In this document: one piece after another, positions 1 through 6,910 of the stretch | How positions within the stretch are numbered: position 1 is the stretch's first letter | Layout: each line of letters starts with the position of its first letter | NCBI GenBank assembly: GCA_945788655.1 | Contig: CALZMV010000044.1 | Span: forward strand, 1 to 9,643 | DNA length: 9,643 nt | From: an uncultured Clostridia bacterium | Lineage (GTDB): Bacteria > Bacillota > Clostridia > Peptostreptococcales > Anaerovoracaceae | Reading direction: 5' to 3' | Program-made: the position numbers and the translations under genes | The notes under the pieces: generated by a model | Told to the model about the DNA's origin: nothing | The model's database searches: none | The model's input: only the letters and a program-made list of their open reading frames with translations

Positions 1-90
1 TTTTGCTTTTCCACGATTGTCAAATTAATTGGTCCATTTCAAAAATGCCACTAACTATCCCTAGCATCTTTACACTTCAGTTTTTTCGTG

Positions 91-122
91 AAAAAGACTT
101 TAACATGTGTTTATTAGGTCTT
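91..122 (-). terminator. Probable intrinsic terminator after pepT
   Basis: On the minus strand, about 10 bases past the pepT stop, AAGAC (122-118) can pair with GTCTT (98-94). An inner TAA/TTA pair (116-114 with 103-101) extends the stem, and a run of five T (95-91) overlaps and follows its end. The stem is A/T-rich and interrupted, so it is a modest terminator, but its place and polarity suit the end of pepT. The rest of bases 1-131 holds no gene that I can support. Confidence 0.42.
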
Positions 123-131
123 TACACTCTC

Positions 132-1355
132 TTATAATTCTGCAGTTTTCTCTGCAATTCTTATAAGAAGGTCAACTACCTTATCCATTTCTTCCACCAC
201 TGCGAATTCCTTGCGACCATGATAGTTGTGTCCGCCCGTTCCAAGGTTAGGACACGGAACTCCCATAAAGGATAGATTTGCACCGTCTGTACCGCCTCTG
301 ATAGGTGCTGTGTCGGGGCTTACTCCCATTTCTTCATATACAGCCAGAACAAGCTCAACAACCTGAGGTTTTTCTTCAATTACTTCCCTCATGTTTCTGT
401 AGCTTGGAGTAATCTCAACCCTTACTGTGCCCTCGCCGTATTTGCTGTTAAGGTAATCAGCTGCTTTTTTCATGAATTCACAGCGTCTTTGTGCTTCATT
501 AATATCATGGTCTCTGATGATATATTCCATTTGAGCACTTTCCACATCGCCCTTCATTTCGCAAAGATGGTAAAAGCCTTCGTAACCTTCAGTATGCTCC
601 GGTGTCTCTGCATCAGGAATCATCACTTCGTACTCTGCCGCGATTCTGATGGCATTCTTCATCCTATTTTTAGCACTTCCGGGATGGATATTGAAACCTG
701 TCACATACACATTTACAGTAAAGGCATTAAAGGTTTCTGACTGGCATTCGCCAAATGCATCGCCATCTACCGTATACGCAAAATCTGCTCCAAATCTTTC
801 CACATTGAAGAATTCTGTACCACAGCCGATTTCTTCATCAGGCGTAAATGCAATCTTTATATTTCCGTGTTTGATTTCAGGATTATTTAAAAGAGTTTCT
901 GCCATTGTAAGAATTTCTGCAATTCCTGCCTTGTTATCTGCCCCAAGGAGTGTTGTTCCATCGCTTGTAACAATGTGACATCCCTTGTACTTTTCAATAA
1001 ACGGGAATGTGTTCACATCGATTCTAAGGTCCAGTTCTTCGTTCTGGATGATATCTCCCCCGTTATATTCGATAACCTGTGCCTTGATATTTTCTGCAGG
1101 AGCTTCGCATGAGACATCCATGTGTGCAACGAATCCAACGCTTGGGCCATTGTAGCCTTCAATATTTGATGGAATTTCACCCATTACATAGCAGTGTTCA
1201 TCAAGAGAAACATTGCTGATTCCCATTTCTTTCATTTCTTTTACCAAAGCTCTTGCTAAATCCCACTGCGTCTGTGTACTTGGCACCACTGTGCTTTCAG
1301 GATCGGATGCAGTTGGATATTTTACATATTCAAGCATTCTTTCATAAGCTCTCAT
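132..1355 (-). CDS. pepT: Peptidase T (tripeptide aminopeptidase)
   Basis: A cytoplasmic zinc aminopeptidase of the M20B family that removes the N-terminal residue from tripeptides, feeding amino acids from imported peptides into metabolism. The 407 residues match the usual PepT length. The di-metal site is complete: H78 and D80 in the AHMD motif, D140 in GADN, E174-E175 in TPDEEIG, D197 in TVDGD and H379 in GGHNYHG. These sit at almost the same numbers as I recall for the enterobacterial enzyme. The middle third (about residues 207-320) is the lid/dimerisation insert. The start is ATG at 1355, with GAGGGG nine bases upstream and the usual N-terminal helix leading into YVKYPTASD. It is transcribed divergently from pepD, a second peptidase, suggesting shared peptide-utilisation control. 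No truncation or missing catalytic residue was seen. Confidence 0.96.
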   Translation of the reverse strand: MRAYERMLEYVKYPTASDPESTVVPSTQTQWDLARALVKEMKEMGISNVSLDEHCYVMGEIPSNIEGYNGPSVGFVAHMDVSCEAPAENIKAQVIEYNGGDIIQNEELDLRIDVNTFPFIEKYKGCHIVTSDGTTLLGADNKAGIAEILTMAETLLNNPEIKHGNIKIAFTPDEEIGCGTEFFNVERFGADFAYTVDGDAFGECQSETFNAFTVNVYVTGFNIHPGSAKNRMKNAIRIAAEYEVMIPDAETPEHTEGYEGFYHLCEMKGDVESAQMEYIIRDHDINEAQRRCEFMKKAADYLNSKYGEGTVRVEITPSYRNMREVIEEKPQVVELVLAVYEEMGVSPDTAPIRGGTDGANLSFMGVPCPNLGTGGHNYHGRKEFAVVEEMDKVVDLLIRIAEKTAEL

Positions 1356-1374
1356 AAAATTTTTCCCCTCTGTT

Positions 1375-1444
1375 ATTATAATTATATGCTGACTTCATAC
1401 AGTCAAACATTTGTCATTATAACAAAAAAAACAACGAAGCACAA
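1375..1444 (-). promoter_or_regulatory. Candidate pepT promoter region with dyad
   Basis: Two overlapping readings exist on the minus strand. First, TATAAT (1421-1416) lies 17 bases after a weak -35, TTGTGC (1444-1439), giving a leader of roughly 50 bases. Second, a good -35, TTGACT (1406-1401), is followed by TATAAT at 1386-1381 (spacing 14) and again at 1380-1375 (spacing 20), neither ideal. A dyad, TGACT-N6-AGTCA (1390-1405), overlaps the second -35 and would lie in the leader under the first reading. I cannot decide which start is used. Confidence 0.35.
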
Positions 1445-1536
1445 CACTAATATCTTATTTTTTGTTTTTTTGTCCATTTTATGCTATTTTTTTAAAAGCA
1501 TTTTTAATATTTCTCACAAAACTCTTCATCGTTTCA

Positions 1537-1566
1537 TTGATATTTGTTTGTGTGCTGTGATATAAT
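1537..1566 (+). promoter_or_regulatory. Sigma-A-type promoter of pepD
   Basis: TTGATA (1537-1542) and a perfect TATAAT (1561-1566) are separated by 18 bases, in A/T-rich DNA upstream of pepD. Transcription would begin near 1573, giving a leader of about 60 bases. It would drive pepD and the TRIC-family gene 20 bases behind it. Confidence 0.68.
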
Positions 1567-1597
1567 ACTTTGGCTTATTAAATAAAGATATGTACTG

Positions 1598-1636
1598 AAA
1601 GGGGGATGGCGTTTCTTAAATCGCCAACGATTAATG
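1598..1636 (+). promoter_or_regulatory. Distant ribosome binding site and hairpin before pepD start
   Basis: The only good Shine-Dalgarno upstream of pepD is AAAGGGGGA (1598-1606), which can pair with the 16S tail using one G-U pair. It lies 28 bases before the ATG at 1634, too far for normal use. Between them is a small hairpin, GGCG (1608-1611) with CGCC (1622-1625), extended by TTT/AAA (1612-1614 with 1618-1620) past one bulged T. Excluding the hairpin brings the site to about nine bases from the ATG. The ATG at 1606 directly abuts the G-run, opens a different frame and stops at 1681-1683 inside pepD. Confidence 0.5.
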
Positions 1637-3106
1637 AAAGTATTAGAAAAATTAGAGCCTACATCTGTTTTCGGATTTTTTGAAGAAATCAGTGCAATTC
1701 CAAGAGGTTCATACAACAATACTGCCATAAGCAATTACCTGGCAGACTTTGCTAAAGAAAGAAACCTGAAATATGTTCAGGATGAAGCTCAAAACGTATT
1801 AATATATAAACCTGCATCTAAGGGCTACGAAAATGCTCCAACTATTATCCTGCAGGGTCACATGGATATGGTGTGCGAAAAGGTTGAAGGCTGCACAAAA
1901 GACATGTCCAAAGAAGGAATTGAGCTTGTTGTAGATGGTGACTGGCTCACTGCTAAAGATACAACTCTAGGTGCTGACAACGGCATTGCGGTTGCGATAA
2001 TGCTGGCAATTCTCGATGACAATACACTGCTTCACCCAGCTCTTGAATGTATTTTTACAACTGATGAAGAAACAGGACTTGAAGGTGCAACTGCATTTGA
2101 TGCAAGTCTTCTCGAAGGCAGAACAATGATTAATCTTGATTCAGAGGATGAGGGTATCATCACAGTTGGCTGTGCAGGCGGCGTAACTGCAAATGTACTG
2201 CTTCCATACGAAACAGAAGCTGCTCCTGCCGGATTTATGGCATACAGCCTTGTAGTCGATGGACTTCGCGGAGGACATTCGGGAGTTGATATTAATCTGG
2301 AAAGGGCCAACTCCAATATCCTCATGGGTAGACTTCTGGAATTTATCAGAAATAAAGCTAAAATCAGCCTTTCAGACATCGCAGGTGGTCGTGCCGACAA
2401 CGTAATATGTAAACGTACAGAGGCTGTTATCCTTTTTTCACCTGAAGAATTATCAACGGTTGAAGATGCTGTTTTGACCTTCAGAAAAATTATCTCATCG
2501 GAATATCAGACATCCGATCCTGAGATAACAATTACTCTTAAGGAATGCAATAATTCGTGTAAAGCGGAAGCAGTACTTACTTCAAAAAGCCTTGAAACTC
2601 TTGTTTCATATCTGCTTCTTACACCTTACGGAGTTCAGAATATGAGCCCGAACATTCAGGGTCTTGTTGAAACAAGCCTTAACTTAGGTGCACTTTGCCT
2701 TGAAAATGGTGTTATAAACGGTCTGTATTCATTAAGAAGCTCCGTAGAAACGCGCCGCGACCTTATGGAAGCTAAACTTGAAAAACTTGCCGGACTTCTA
2801 GGCGGCAAAGTTGAATTTACATTGCCTTACCCTGCGTGGGAATATAAAGTTGACTCTCCAATCAGAGACTTATGTGCAAAGACATTTACCGAACTATATA
2901 ATCGTGAACCTGTAATAGAAGCTATTCATGCAGGTCTAGAATGTGGACTCTTTGCAGGAAAGCTTGGCGAGGAATTTGATGCAACATCCATAGGTCCTCA
3001 GATGCATAATGTTCATACACCAGATGAAGTGCTCTCAATTTCATCAACTGAAAGATTTTACAAGCATCTAACCACTATCCTTGAAAGAGCAATTGAGCTC
3101 AAATAA
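1634..3106 (+). CDS. pepD: Aminoacyl-histidine dipeptidase (peptidase D)
   Basis: A cytoplasmic M20C-family zinc dipeptidase that hydrolyses dipeptides, including Xaa-His types such as carnosine. Its 490 residues are typical. Visible metal and catalytic residues are H76 and D78 (GHMD), D115 (GADNG), E145-E146 (TDEETG), D169 (NLDSED) and H461 (HNVHTPDE). Residues about 185-390 include the lid domain with GLRGGHSGVDI (210-220). The start at 1634 is chosen because the sequence from MKVLEKLEP into EEISAIPRGS is the family's normal N-terminus and no ATG, GTG or TTG lies upstream in frame before a stop at 1583. The start lacks a local ribosome binding site (see the entry at 1598). The gene ends in tandem stops, TAATAA, 20 bases before the TRIC-family gene, with which it is probably co-transcribed. 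Confidence 0.95.
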   Translation: MKVLEKLEPTSVFGFFEEISAIPRGSYNNTAISNYLADFAKERNLKYVQDEAQNVLIYKPASKGYENAPTIILQGHMDMVCEKVEGCTKDMSKEGIELVVDGDWLTAKDTTLGADNGIAVAIMLAILDDNTLLHPALECIFTTDEETGLEGATAFDASLLEGRTMINLDSEDEGIITVGCAGGVTANVLLPYETEAAPAGFMAYSLVVDGLRGGHSGVDINLERANSNILMGRLLEFIRNKAKISLSDIAGGRADNVICKRTEAVILFSPEELSTVEDAVLTFRKIISSEYQTSDPEITITLKECNNSCKAEAVLTSKSLETLVSYLLLTPYGVQNMSPNIQGLVETSLNLGALCLENGVINGLYSLRSSVETRRDLMEAKLEKLAGLLGGKVEFTLPYPAWEYKVDSPIRDLCAKTFTELYNREPVIEAIHAGLECGLFAGKLGEEFDATSIGPQMHNVHTPDEVLSISSTERFYKHLTTILERAIELK

Positions 3107-3126
3107 TAAATTAAGAAGGTTAATAC

Positions 3127-3756
3127 ATGACAGACATCATAATATTTGCCCTTGAAATCATAGGTGTAATCGCCTTTGCTATTTCAGGTGCGCTGGTAGG
3201 AATCGGAAAAAAAATGGATATTCTCGGAATTTCTATTCTAGGACTCAGCGTAGCCGTAGGAGGCGGAGTGATAAGAGACCTTATTTTGGGTATAACTCCA
3301 CCTATGACATTTAGAAATCCCGTATATGCCACCGTTGCTATTATCACCTCAATAATTGTGTTCTTCTATACAAAAAAGGTAAAATCACCATTAAGCAGAA
3401 AGACCAAAGACAGGCTAATGCTTATCATGGATGCCATAGGACTTGGGATTTTTACAGTTGTTGGAATAAACACAGCATATATGCAAGGTTCGGATTACAG
3501 TATGTTTCTGCTTATTTTCGTCGGTGTCATAACTGGCGTTGGCGGCGGTATTCTCCGCGATATAATGGCAGGCGACAGACCCTATGTGTTTGTAAAGCAC
3601 TTCTATGCTTCAGCTTCTATAATTGGAGCCATCGCATATGTAATCATTCATCCCTTAATTGGAACGGTCCCATCCATGTTTATCGGTACAGCATTGATAA
3701 TCACACTTAGATTATGCGCCGCCCATTTCAGATGGAGCCTTCCAAAGCCGGAATAA
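3127..3756 (+). CDS. TRIC-family cation channel protein (YicG/UPF0126 type)
   Basis: A small integral membrane protein of 209 residues, about normal for the family. It contains two tandem repeats, each with the family signature: GGGVIRD (45-51) and GGGILRD (139-145). I estimate about seven hydrophobic segments (roughly 5-25, 32-46, 67-81, 98-117, 125-140, 160-175 and 181-198), with positive loops such as KKVK and RKTKDR between the repeats. Prokaryotic members of the TRIC family form trimeric K+/Na+-conducting channels; their physiological role in bacteria is unsettled. A good ribosome binding site, AAGAAGG (3113-3119), lies seven bases before the ATG. It follows pepD closely and is followed by a terminator 28 bases past its stop, so pepD and this gene probably form a two-gene operon. 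Why a peptidase and a channel should be coupled is not evident. Confidence 0.9.
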   Translation: MTDIIIFALEIIGVIAFAISGALVGIGKKMDILGISILGLSVAVGGGVIRDLILGITPPMTFRNPVYATVAIITSIIVFFYTKKVKSPLSRKTKDRLMLIMDAIGLGIFTVVGINTAYMQGSDYSMFLLIFVGVITGVGGGILRDIMAGDRPYVFVKHFYASASIIGAIAYVIIHPLIGTVPSMFIGTALIITLRLCAAHFRWSLPKPE

Positions 3757-3784
3757 CTTGCGTAACAGTGCTCTAAATAAAATC

Positions 3785-3819
3785 AAGCCCTCTACCACAA
3801 GTAAGGTAAAGGGCTTTTT
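3785..3819 (+). terminator. Intrinsic terminator, probably bidirectional
   Basis: AAGCCCTCTACC (3785-3796) pairs with GGTAAAGGGCTT (3805-3816) with one mismatch and an eight-base loop, followed by T to 3819. It lies 28 bases after the TRIC-gene stop and ends that operon. Read leftwards, the same stem is followed by a T-rich stretch (GATTTTATTT), so it probably also ends the converging transcript that finishes at 3835. Confidence 0.85.
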
Positions 3820-3834
3820 AAATTGAATAATCTA

Positions 3835-4548
3835 CTATTCTTTTTCTTCTATCTGTTCTTTTTTTACATCTTTGAATACTTCAGGATTGATATACTTTCT
3901 GCCAAAGATAAAGAACAATAGCAGCAGTACGATAGCAGCAATAAATGCATATAATATCACAATGATTTCGCCTGTTTTTGCAGTCAGAAGGTTCTTCTGA
4001 TCTTCATCATCAACATACCACTTAAACTCAACTTCTACAGGAGTGTTCTCATATCTGTCGTCAACACCTGCATCAAAGTAGAAGGTCATTTCATATCTGG
4101 TGTCGTTCTTTTTAGAAGCATTTCCAATCTTTAACTGCGAAATAACCTTATCATCCAGATTTCTAAGGCTATCATCAACTAAGATTTTATTGTTTGTTTT
4201 ATCAAACACTTTTAGTTTCAGCGCTTCATCAACACCATCAGATGCCTTCTTAACATTCATTACAAGGTTAAGATTCATATCTGTTTCATGATTAAGCCTT
4301 ACAATATAAAATGCCTCTTTGGTTTCATCCTCATCAAGGCCCTCAAAGCTGACTGTATCTACCTGCTCAACCTGTTTTTTCTTTATTTCCAGTGAAATCT
4401 GCTCTGAAGCATCATCAGAAAAATACTGATCAACCATGTCATTGGCATTTCCGCTCATGCTAAGCCCTACGGCTGCACAAATCAGAACTAAAATCACTAT
4501 AATCAGGCATCCGCTAACACCTGAGGATTTTTTCCCTTTGCTCTTCAT
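3835..4548 (-). CDS. Uncharacterised two-anchor surface protein, TasA/camelysin-like ectodomain
   Basis: I do not recognise a named family. The 237-residue product has a basic N-terminus, then a hydrophobic segment (about 13-31, signal anchor or signal peptide), an ectodomain rich in D, E and K (about 35-187), a second hydrophobic segment (194-216) and a charged tail of about 20 residues. The ectodomain pattern (alternating strands, LKVFDKTNNK at 112-121, then YFDAGVDDRYENTPVEVEF at 157-175) resembles the beta-sandwich of TasA/camelysin-type secreted proteins. The residues just before the second membrane segment, TAKTGE (189-194), look like a degenerate LPXTG sorting motif, but the tail is longer than usual. 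No sortase or SipW-like peptidase is nearby. It is translationally coupled to the upstream yczE-type gene, implying a joint envelope role. The protein call is firm; the fold is inference. Confidence 0.72.
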   Translation of the reverse strand: MKSKGKKSSGVSGCLIIVILVLICAAVGLSMSGNANDMVDQYFSDDASEQISLEIKKKQVEQVDTVSFEGLDEDETKEAFYIVRLNHETDMNLNLVMNVKKASDGVDEALKLKVFDKTNNKILVDDSLRNLDDKVISQLKIGNASKKNDTRYEMTFYFDAGVDDRYENTPVEVEFKWYVDDEDQKNLLTAKTGEIIVILYAFIAAIVLLLLFFIFGRKYINPEVFKDVKKEQIEEKE

Positions 4549-4556
4549 ACAAAGTC

Positions 4557-4564
4557 CCTCCTTA
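4557..4564 (-). promoter_or_regulatory. Ribosome binding site fused to upstream stop codon
   Basis: The minus strand reads TAAGGAGG here: the TAA stop of the YczE-type gene (4564-4562) shares bases with a near-perfect AAGGAGG site, eight bases before the ATG at 4548. This is a typical translational-coupling junction and ties the two genes into one transcript. Confidence 0.8.
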
Positions 4565-5233
4565 TAATATTTTCTCTCTTGCTGTAATAACCTTCATGCT
4601 CTCTATTATATCTTGATGTTTTACGTTTCTTGGCTCGAACTTCATAACATTAAATGCAAACTGCTGCATTATACCGGCAGCAAAGGGCGATATCAACGTG
4701 CCAATACCGAGGGGACCTCCCAGAATCCATGCGATGATAAGAACCACAGACAGAATCAGTATATTAACACTACCCATTGAAAGCTTATGAAGTCGACGGG
4801 CCAAAGCAACCTGAAAAGCGTCTCTCGGACCGCAGCATAGACCTGCCTTCATATAAATGTACTGTGAGAAACCCGCTATGAAAAAACCAATAATCAGCAT
4901 CAATATTCCTACCAATAGATTGTCCTGTTTGGGTATCAGATCAATCCAGTTCAGCAGGTCTACAGTCTTACCTACCACTATTGCGTCGAGGACAGTTCCT
5001 ATGCCTATCTTTTCCTTTAAAAGAAGGTCAATTCCGATTATGGTAAAAGAAATAATGATGTTTGCAGTCCCATACAATATCCCAAGCTTATCGGCAAGTC
5101 CAAGACAAAAAGCATCCCATGGATCAACGCCAATATTTGCCTGTATTATAAGGTATGTACCAAAAGCAAAGGCCATAAGACCAAGTGTTGCAAAAATTGA
5201 ATTTTTTATAATGTCTAAAGTACTATTATTCAT
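4562..5233 (-). CDS. YczE/YyaS/YitT-type integral membrane protein
   Basis: A polytopic membrane protein of 223 residues, best matched to the YczE-type branch of the YczE/YyaS/YitT proteins (COG2364 as I recall it); biochemical function unknown. An internal duplication is visible: GVDPWDAF (35-42) and GIGTVLDAI (77-85) in the first half recur as CGPRDAF (134-140) and GIGTLISPF (176-184) in the second. Hydrophobic segments lie at roughly 11-31, 55-72, 105-128 and 155-172, with shorter ones near the GIGT motifs. The ATG at 5233 is forced because an in-frame TGA lies five codons upstream; its ribosome binding site is weak, with only GAGA-type purines close by. The cardiolipin synthase gene ends 56 bases upstream, and the next gene is coupled through the stop codon. 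Naming to family is good; substrate cannot be inferred. Confidence 0.86.
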   Translation of the reverse strand: MNNSTLDIIKNSIFATLGLMAFAFGTYLIIQANIGVDPWDAFCLGLADKLGILYGTANIIISFTIIGIDLLLKEKIGIGTVLDAIVVGKTVDLLNWIDLIPKQDNLLVGILMLIIGFFIAGFSQYIYMKAGLCCGPRDAFQVALARRLHKLSMGSVNILILSVVLIIAWILGGPLGIGTLISPFAAGIMQQFAFNVMKFEPRNVKHQDIIESMKVITAREKIL

Positions 5234-5276
5234 TGTCTCGTTTTCTCAAGATCATCCTTTTTGAATCACGAAGGAT

Positions 5277-5306
5277 ATTATACTATAACCTAAAGCAAAG
5301 GCGCAA
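5277..5306 (-). promoter_or_regulatory. Possible promoter for the YczE-type gene
   Basis: A perfect TATAAT (5282-5277) lies in the gap before the gene. Eighteen bases upstream, inside the last codons of the cardiolipin synthase gene, is a poor -35, TTGCGC (5306-5301). The short leader contains a 6-base stem, ATCCTT/AAGGAT (5276-5271 with 5259-5254), without a T-run. The pair may instead be transcribed by read-through from cls. Confidence 0.35.
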
Positions 5307-6867
5307 TAGATTTAAGCAGAATACCCATTAGTTTAACTCTGAACTTCTCATCTTTTACTTTATCAGCAGTTACAAGTCTGCATTTTTTAACAGTTTCATT
5401 AAAGTCCGCTTCTATTTCCTCTATACACGAAGTGCCTGACATATATGTAGCACATTCGAAGTGATGATACAAGCTTCTATAATCAAAGTTTATTGTACCT
5501 ACAATTGCGCTGCTGTCATCACTTACGCAAACCTTAGCATGAACAAAACCGGGTGTGTACTCATATATTTTAACACCTGACTCGATAAGCGACTTGTAAT
5601 GTGTTTTAGCAAGTGCATACGGCATTTTTTTGTCAGGTATTCCCGGCATGATGATGGAAACCTCTACGCCTCTTTCGGCTGCAAACTTTATTGCCGTCTC
5701 CATTTCACCATCAAGAATCAGATAAGGAGTCATAATATGGACATATGTATGGGCCCTGTTAAGCACATCCATGTATACACGCTCCCCAAGCTTGTCGTCA
5801 TCTAATGGGCAATCTCCGTATGGAATAACAAAACCTCTTGCCTTTTCAACAGGATGGGTAGGATAGGAAAGGTATTTATTGTAATCCAATTCTTCTGAAT
5901 CCACATTCCACATCTGCATAAACATAAGGGTAAAACTCTTCACAGCTTCCCCTTTAAGCATCACTGCAGTGTCCTTCCAGTGTCCGAATCTTTCAACTTC
6001 ATTTATATACTCATCTGCCAGATTAACACCACCGTTAAAGGCTGTATGCCCATCTATAACCAGAATTTTGCGATGGTCTCTATAATTGTAATATGTTGAT
6101 ACGAAAGGCTTTGCAGGAGCAAAGACCTTACATTTTATACCCAGCTTTTCAAGCCTGTTTTTGTAGTCTCTTGTAAGAGTTGTATACTCACATGTACCAT
6201 CATACATAACTCTCACATCTACACCTTCTCTAACCTTGCGGGCAAGAATTTCAAGGATTTTACCCCACATTATTCCTTCATCGATGATAAAGTACTCCAT
6301 AAAAATGAAATTCTCTGCCTGTTCAAGCTGAATAATAAGTTCTTCAAATTTCTTTTCTCCCGATGGAAAATATTTTACATCTGTATTTTTATATGCAGGA
6401 TGGCACCCGCTTCTGTTAATGTATTTTGCAAGAGCAACTGTTTCAGGTTTTTCTACTGCAATATCTTCAATTACTCTCTGATTCTGAGGAATGAAATGAT
6501 CTGTTTCTCTAATAATCTTTGCCATCCTGTTTTTTAGCGCCCTATGTCCAAAATCCGTCTGAGTATACCATAGCATGGCAGCACCAAAAACAGGTGACAT
6601 CATTATAAGAACAAGCCAGGTTATCTTGGCCGTAGGATTCATTCTGCTATTTATCAGATAAAGCACCATGATTGCTGTAAAAGCAGTTGTACTTCCCAGA
6701 TAGTGAGGCAGAAAGCCTTCAAACCACTTAAACACGCCAAGCATAACAAAGGAATTCACCAAAATAAGAGCAGTAATCACTCCCAGTCTGCTGAATATCA
6801 CTCTGAACAGGCCTTTTTTACCTTTTTTTAATAGTCTTAATCCCTTATCGTATCCGTCGTTCTGCAT
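5290..6867 (-). CDS. cls: Cardiolipin synthase (phospholipase D family)
   Basis: A membrane enzyme that condenses phosphatidylglycerol molecules to make cardiolipin. With the start used here it has 525 residues. Three hydrophobic segments (about 22-46, 60-73 and 82-101) precede two phospholipase D domains, each with a complete HKD motif: H265/K267/D272 (HRKILVID) followed by GGVN, and H443/K445/D450 (HAKVCVSD) followed by GTINFD. I place the start at ATG 6867 because AAGAAGG lies five bases upstream. The longer reading from TTG 6912 adds 15 residues that are merely the translated sstT terminator hairpin plus the ribosome binding site. The gene follows sstT by 71 bases, nearly all hairpin and leader, and precedes the YczE-type gene by 56 bases. 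The specific symbol (cls rather than a paralogue such as clsB) is by family only. Confidence 0.93.
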   Translation of the reverse strand: MQNDGYDKGLRLLKKGKKGLFRVIFSRLGVITALILVNSFVMLGVFKWFEGFLPHYLGSTTAFTAIMVLYLINSRMNPTAKITWLVLIMMSPVFGAAMLWYTQTDFGHRALKNRMAKIIRETDHFIPQNQRVIEDIAVEKPETVALAKYINRSGCHPAYKNTDVKYFPSGEKKFEELIIQLEQAENFIFMEYFIIDEGIMWGKILEILARKVREGVDVRVMYDGTCEYTTLTRDYKNRLEKLGIKCKVFAPAKPFVSTYYNYRDHRKILVIDGHTAFNGGVNLADEYINEVERFGHWKDTAVMLKGEAVKSFTLMFMQMWNVDSEELDYNKYLSYPTHPVEKARGFVIPYGDCPLDDDKLGERVYMDVLNRAHTYVHIMTPYLILDGEMETAIKFAAERGVEVSIIMPGIPDKKMPYALAKTHYKSLIESGVKIYEYTPGFVHAKVCVSDDSSAIVGTINFDYRSLYHHFECATYMSGTSCIEEIEADFNETVKKCRLVTADKVKDEKFRVKLMGILLKSIAPLL

Positions 6868-6883
6868 TTTTTCCTTCTTAAGT

Positions 6884-6910
6884 AAAAGGCCCTCAAATCT
6901 CTTTGAGGGC
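6884..6910 (-). terminator. Strong hairpin between sstT and cls
   Basis: On the minus strand GCCCTCAAA (6910-6902) pairs perfectly with TTTGAGGGC (6897-6889) over nine bases, capped by the GNRA-type tetraloop GAGA (6901-6898), and is followed by CTTTTACT. It starts 28 bases after the sstT stop and ends only 21 bases before the cls ATG. The T-run is short (four T), so partial read-through into cls is plausible. Confidence 0.8.

Noticed and set aside
18..23. Perfect TTGACA -35 on the minus strand at the window edge
   Set aside because: The matching -10 would fall at or beyond base 1 and cannot be seen, so no promoter can be claimed.
67..128. Ten-base direct repeat TCTTTACACT (67-76 and 119-128)
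   Set aside because: Only two copies, low complexity, and no further unit or associated gene; probably chance.
1481..1506. Hairpin ATGCT/AGCAT followed by T-run upstream of pepD, resembling a rightward terminator
   Set aside because: The stem is five pairs plus a mismatch in A/T-rich DNA, and no rightward gene lies before it in the window, so it has nothing obvious to terminate.
1503..1520. Possible CodY box in the pepD upstream region
   Set aside because: By eye the best alignment to the 15-base consensus has about six mismatches, which is not better than A/T-rich background.
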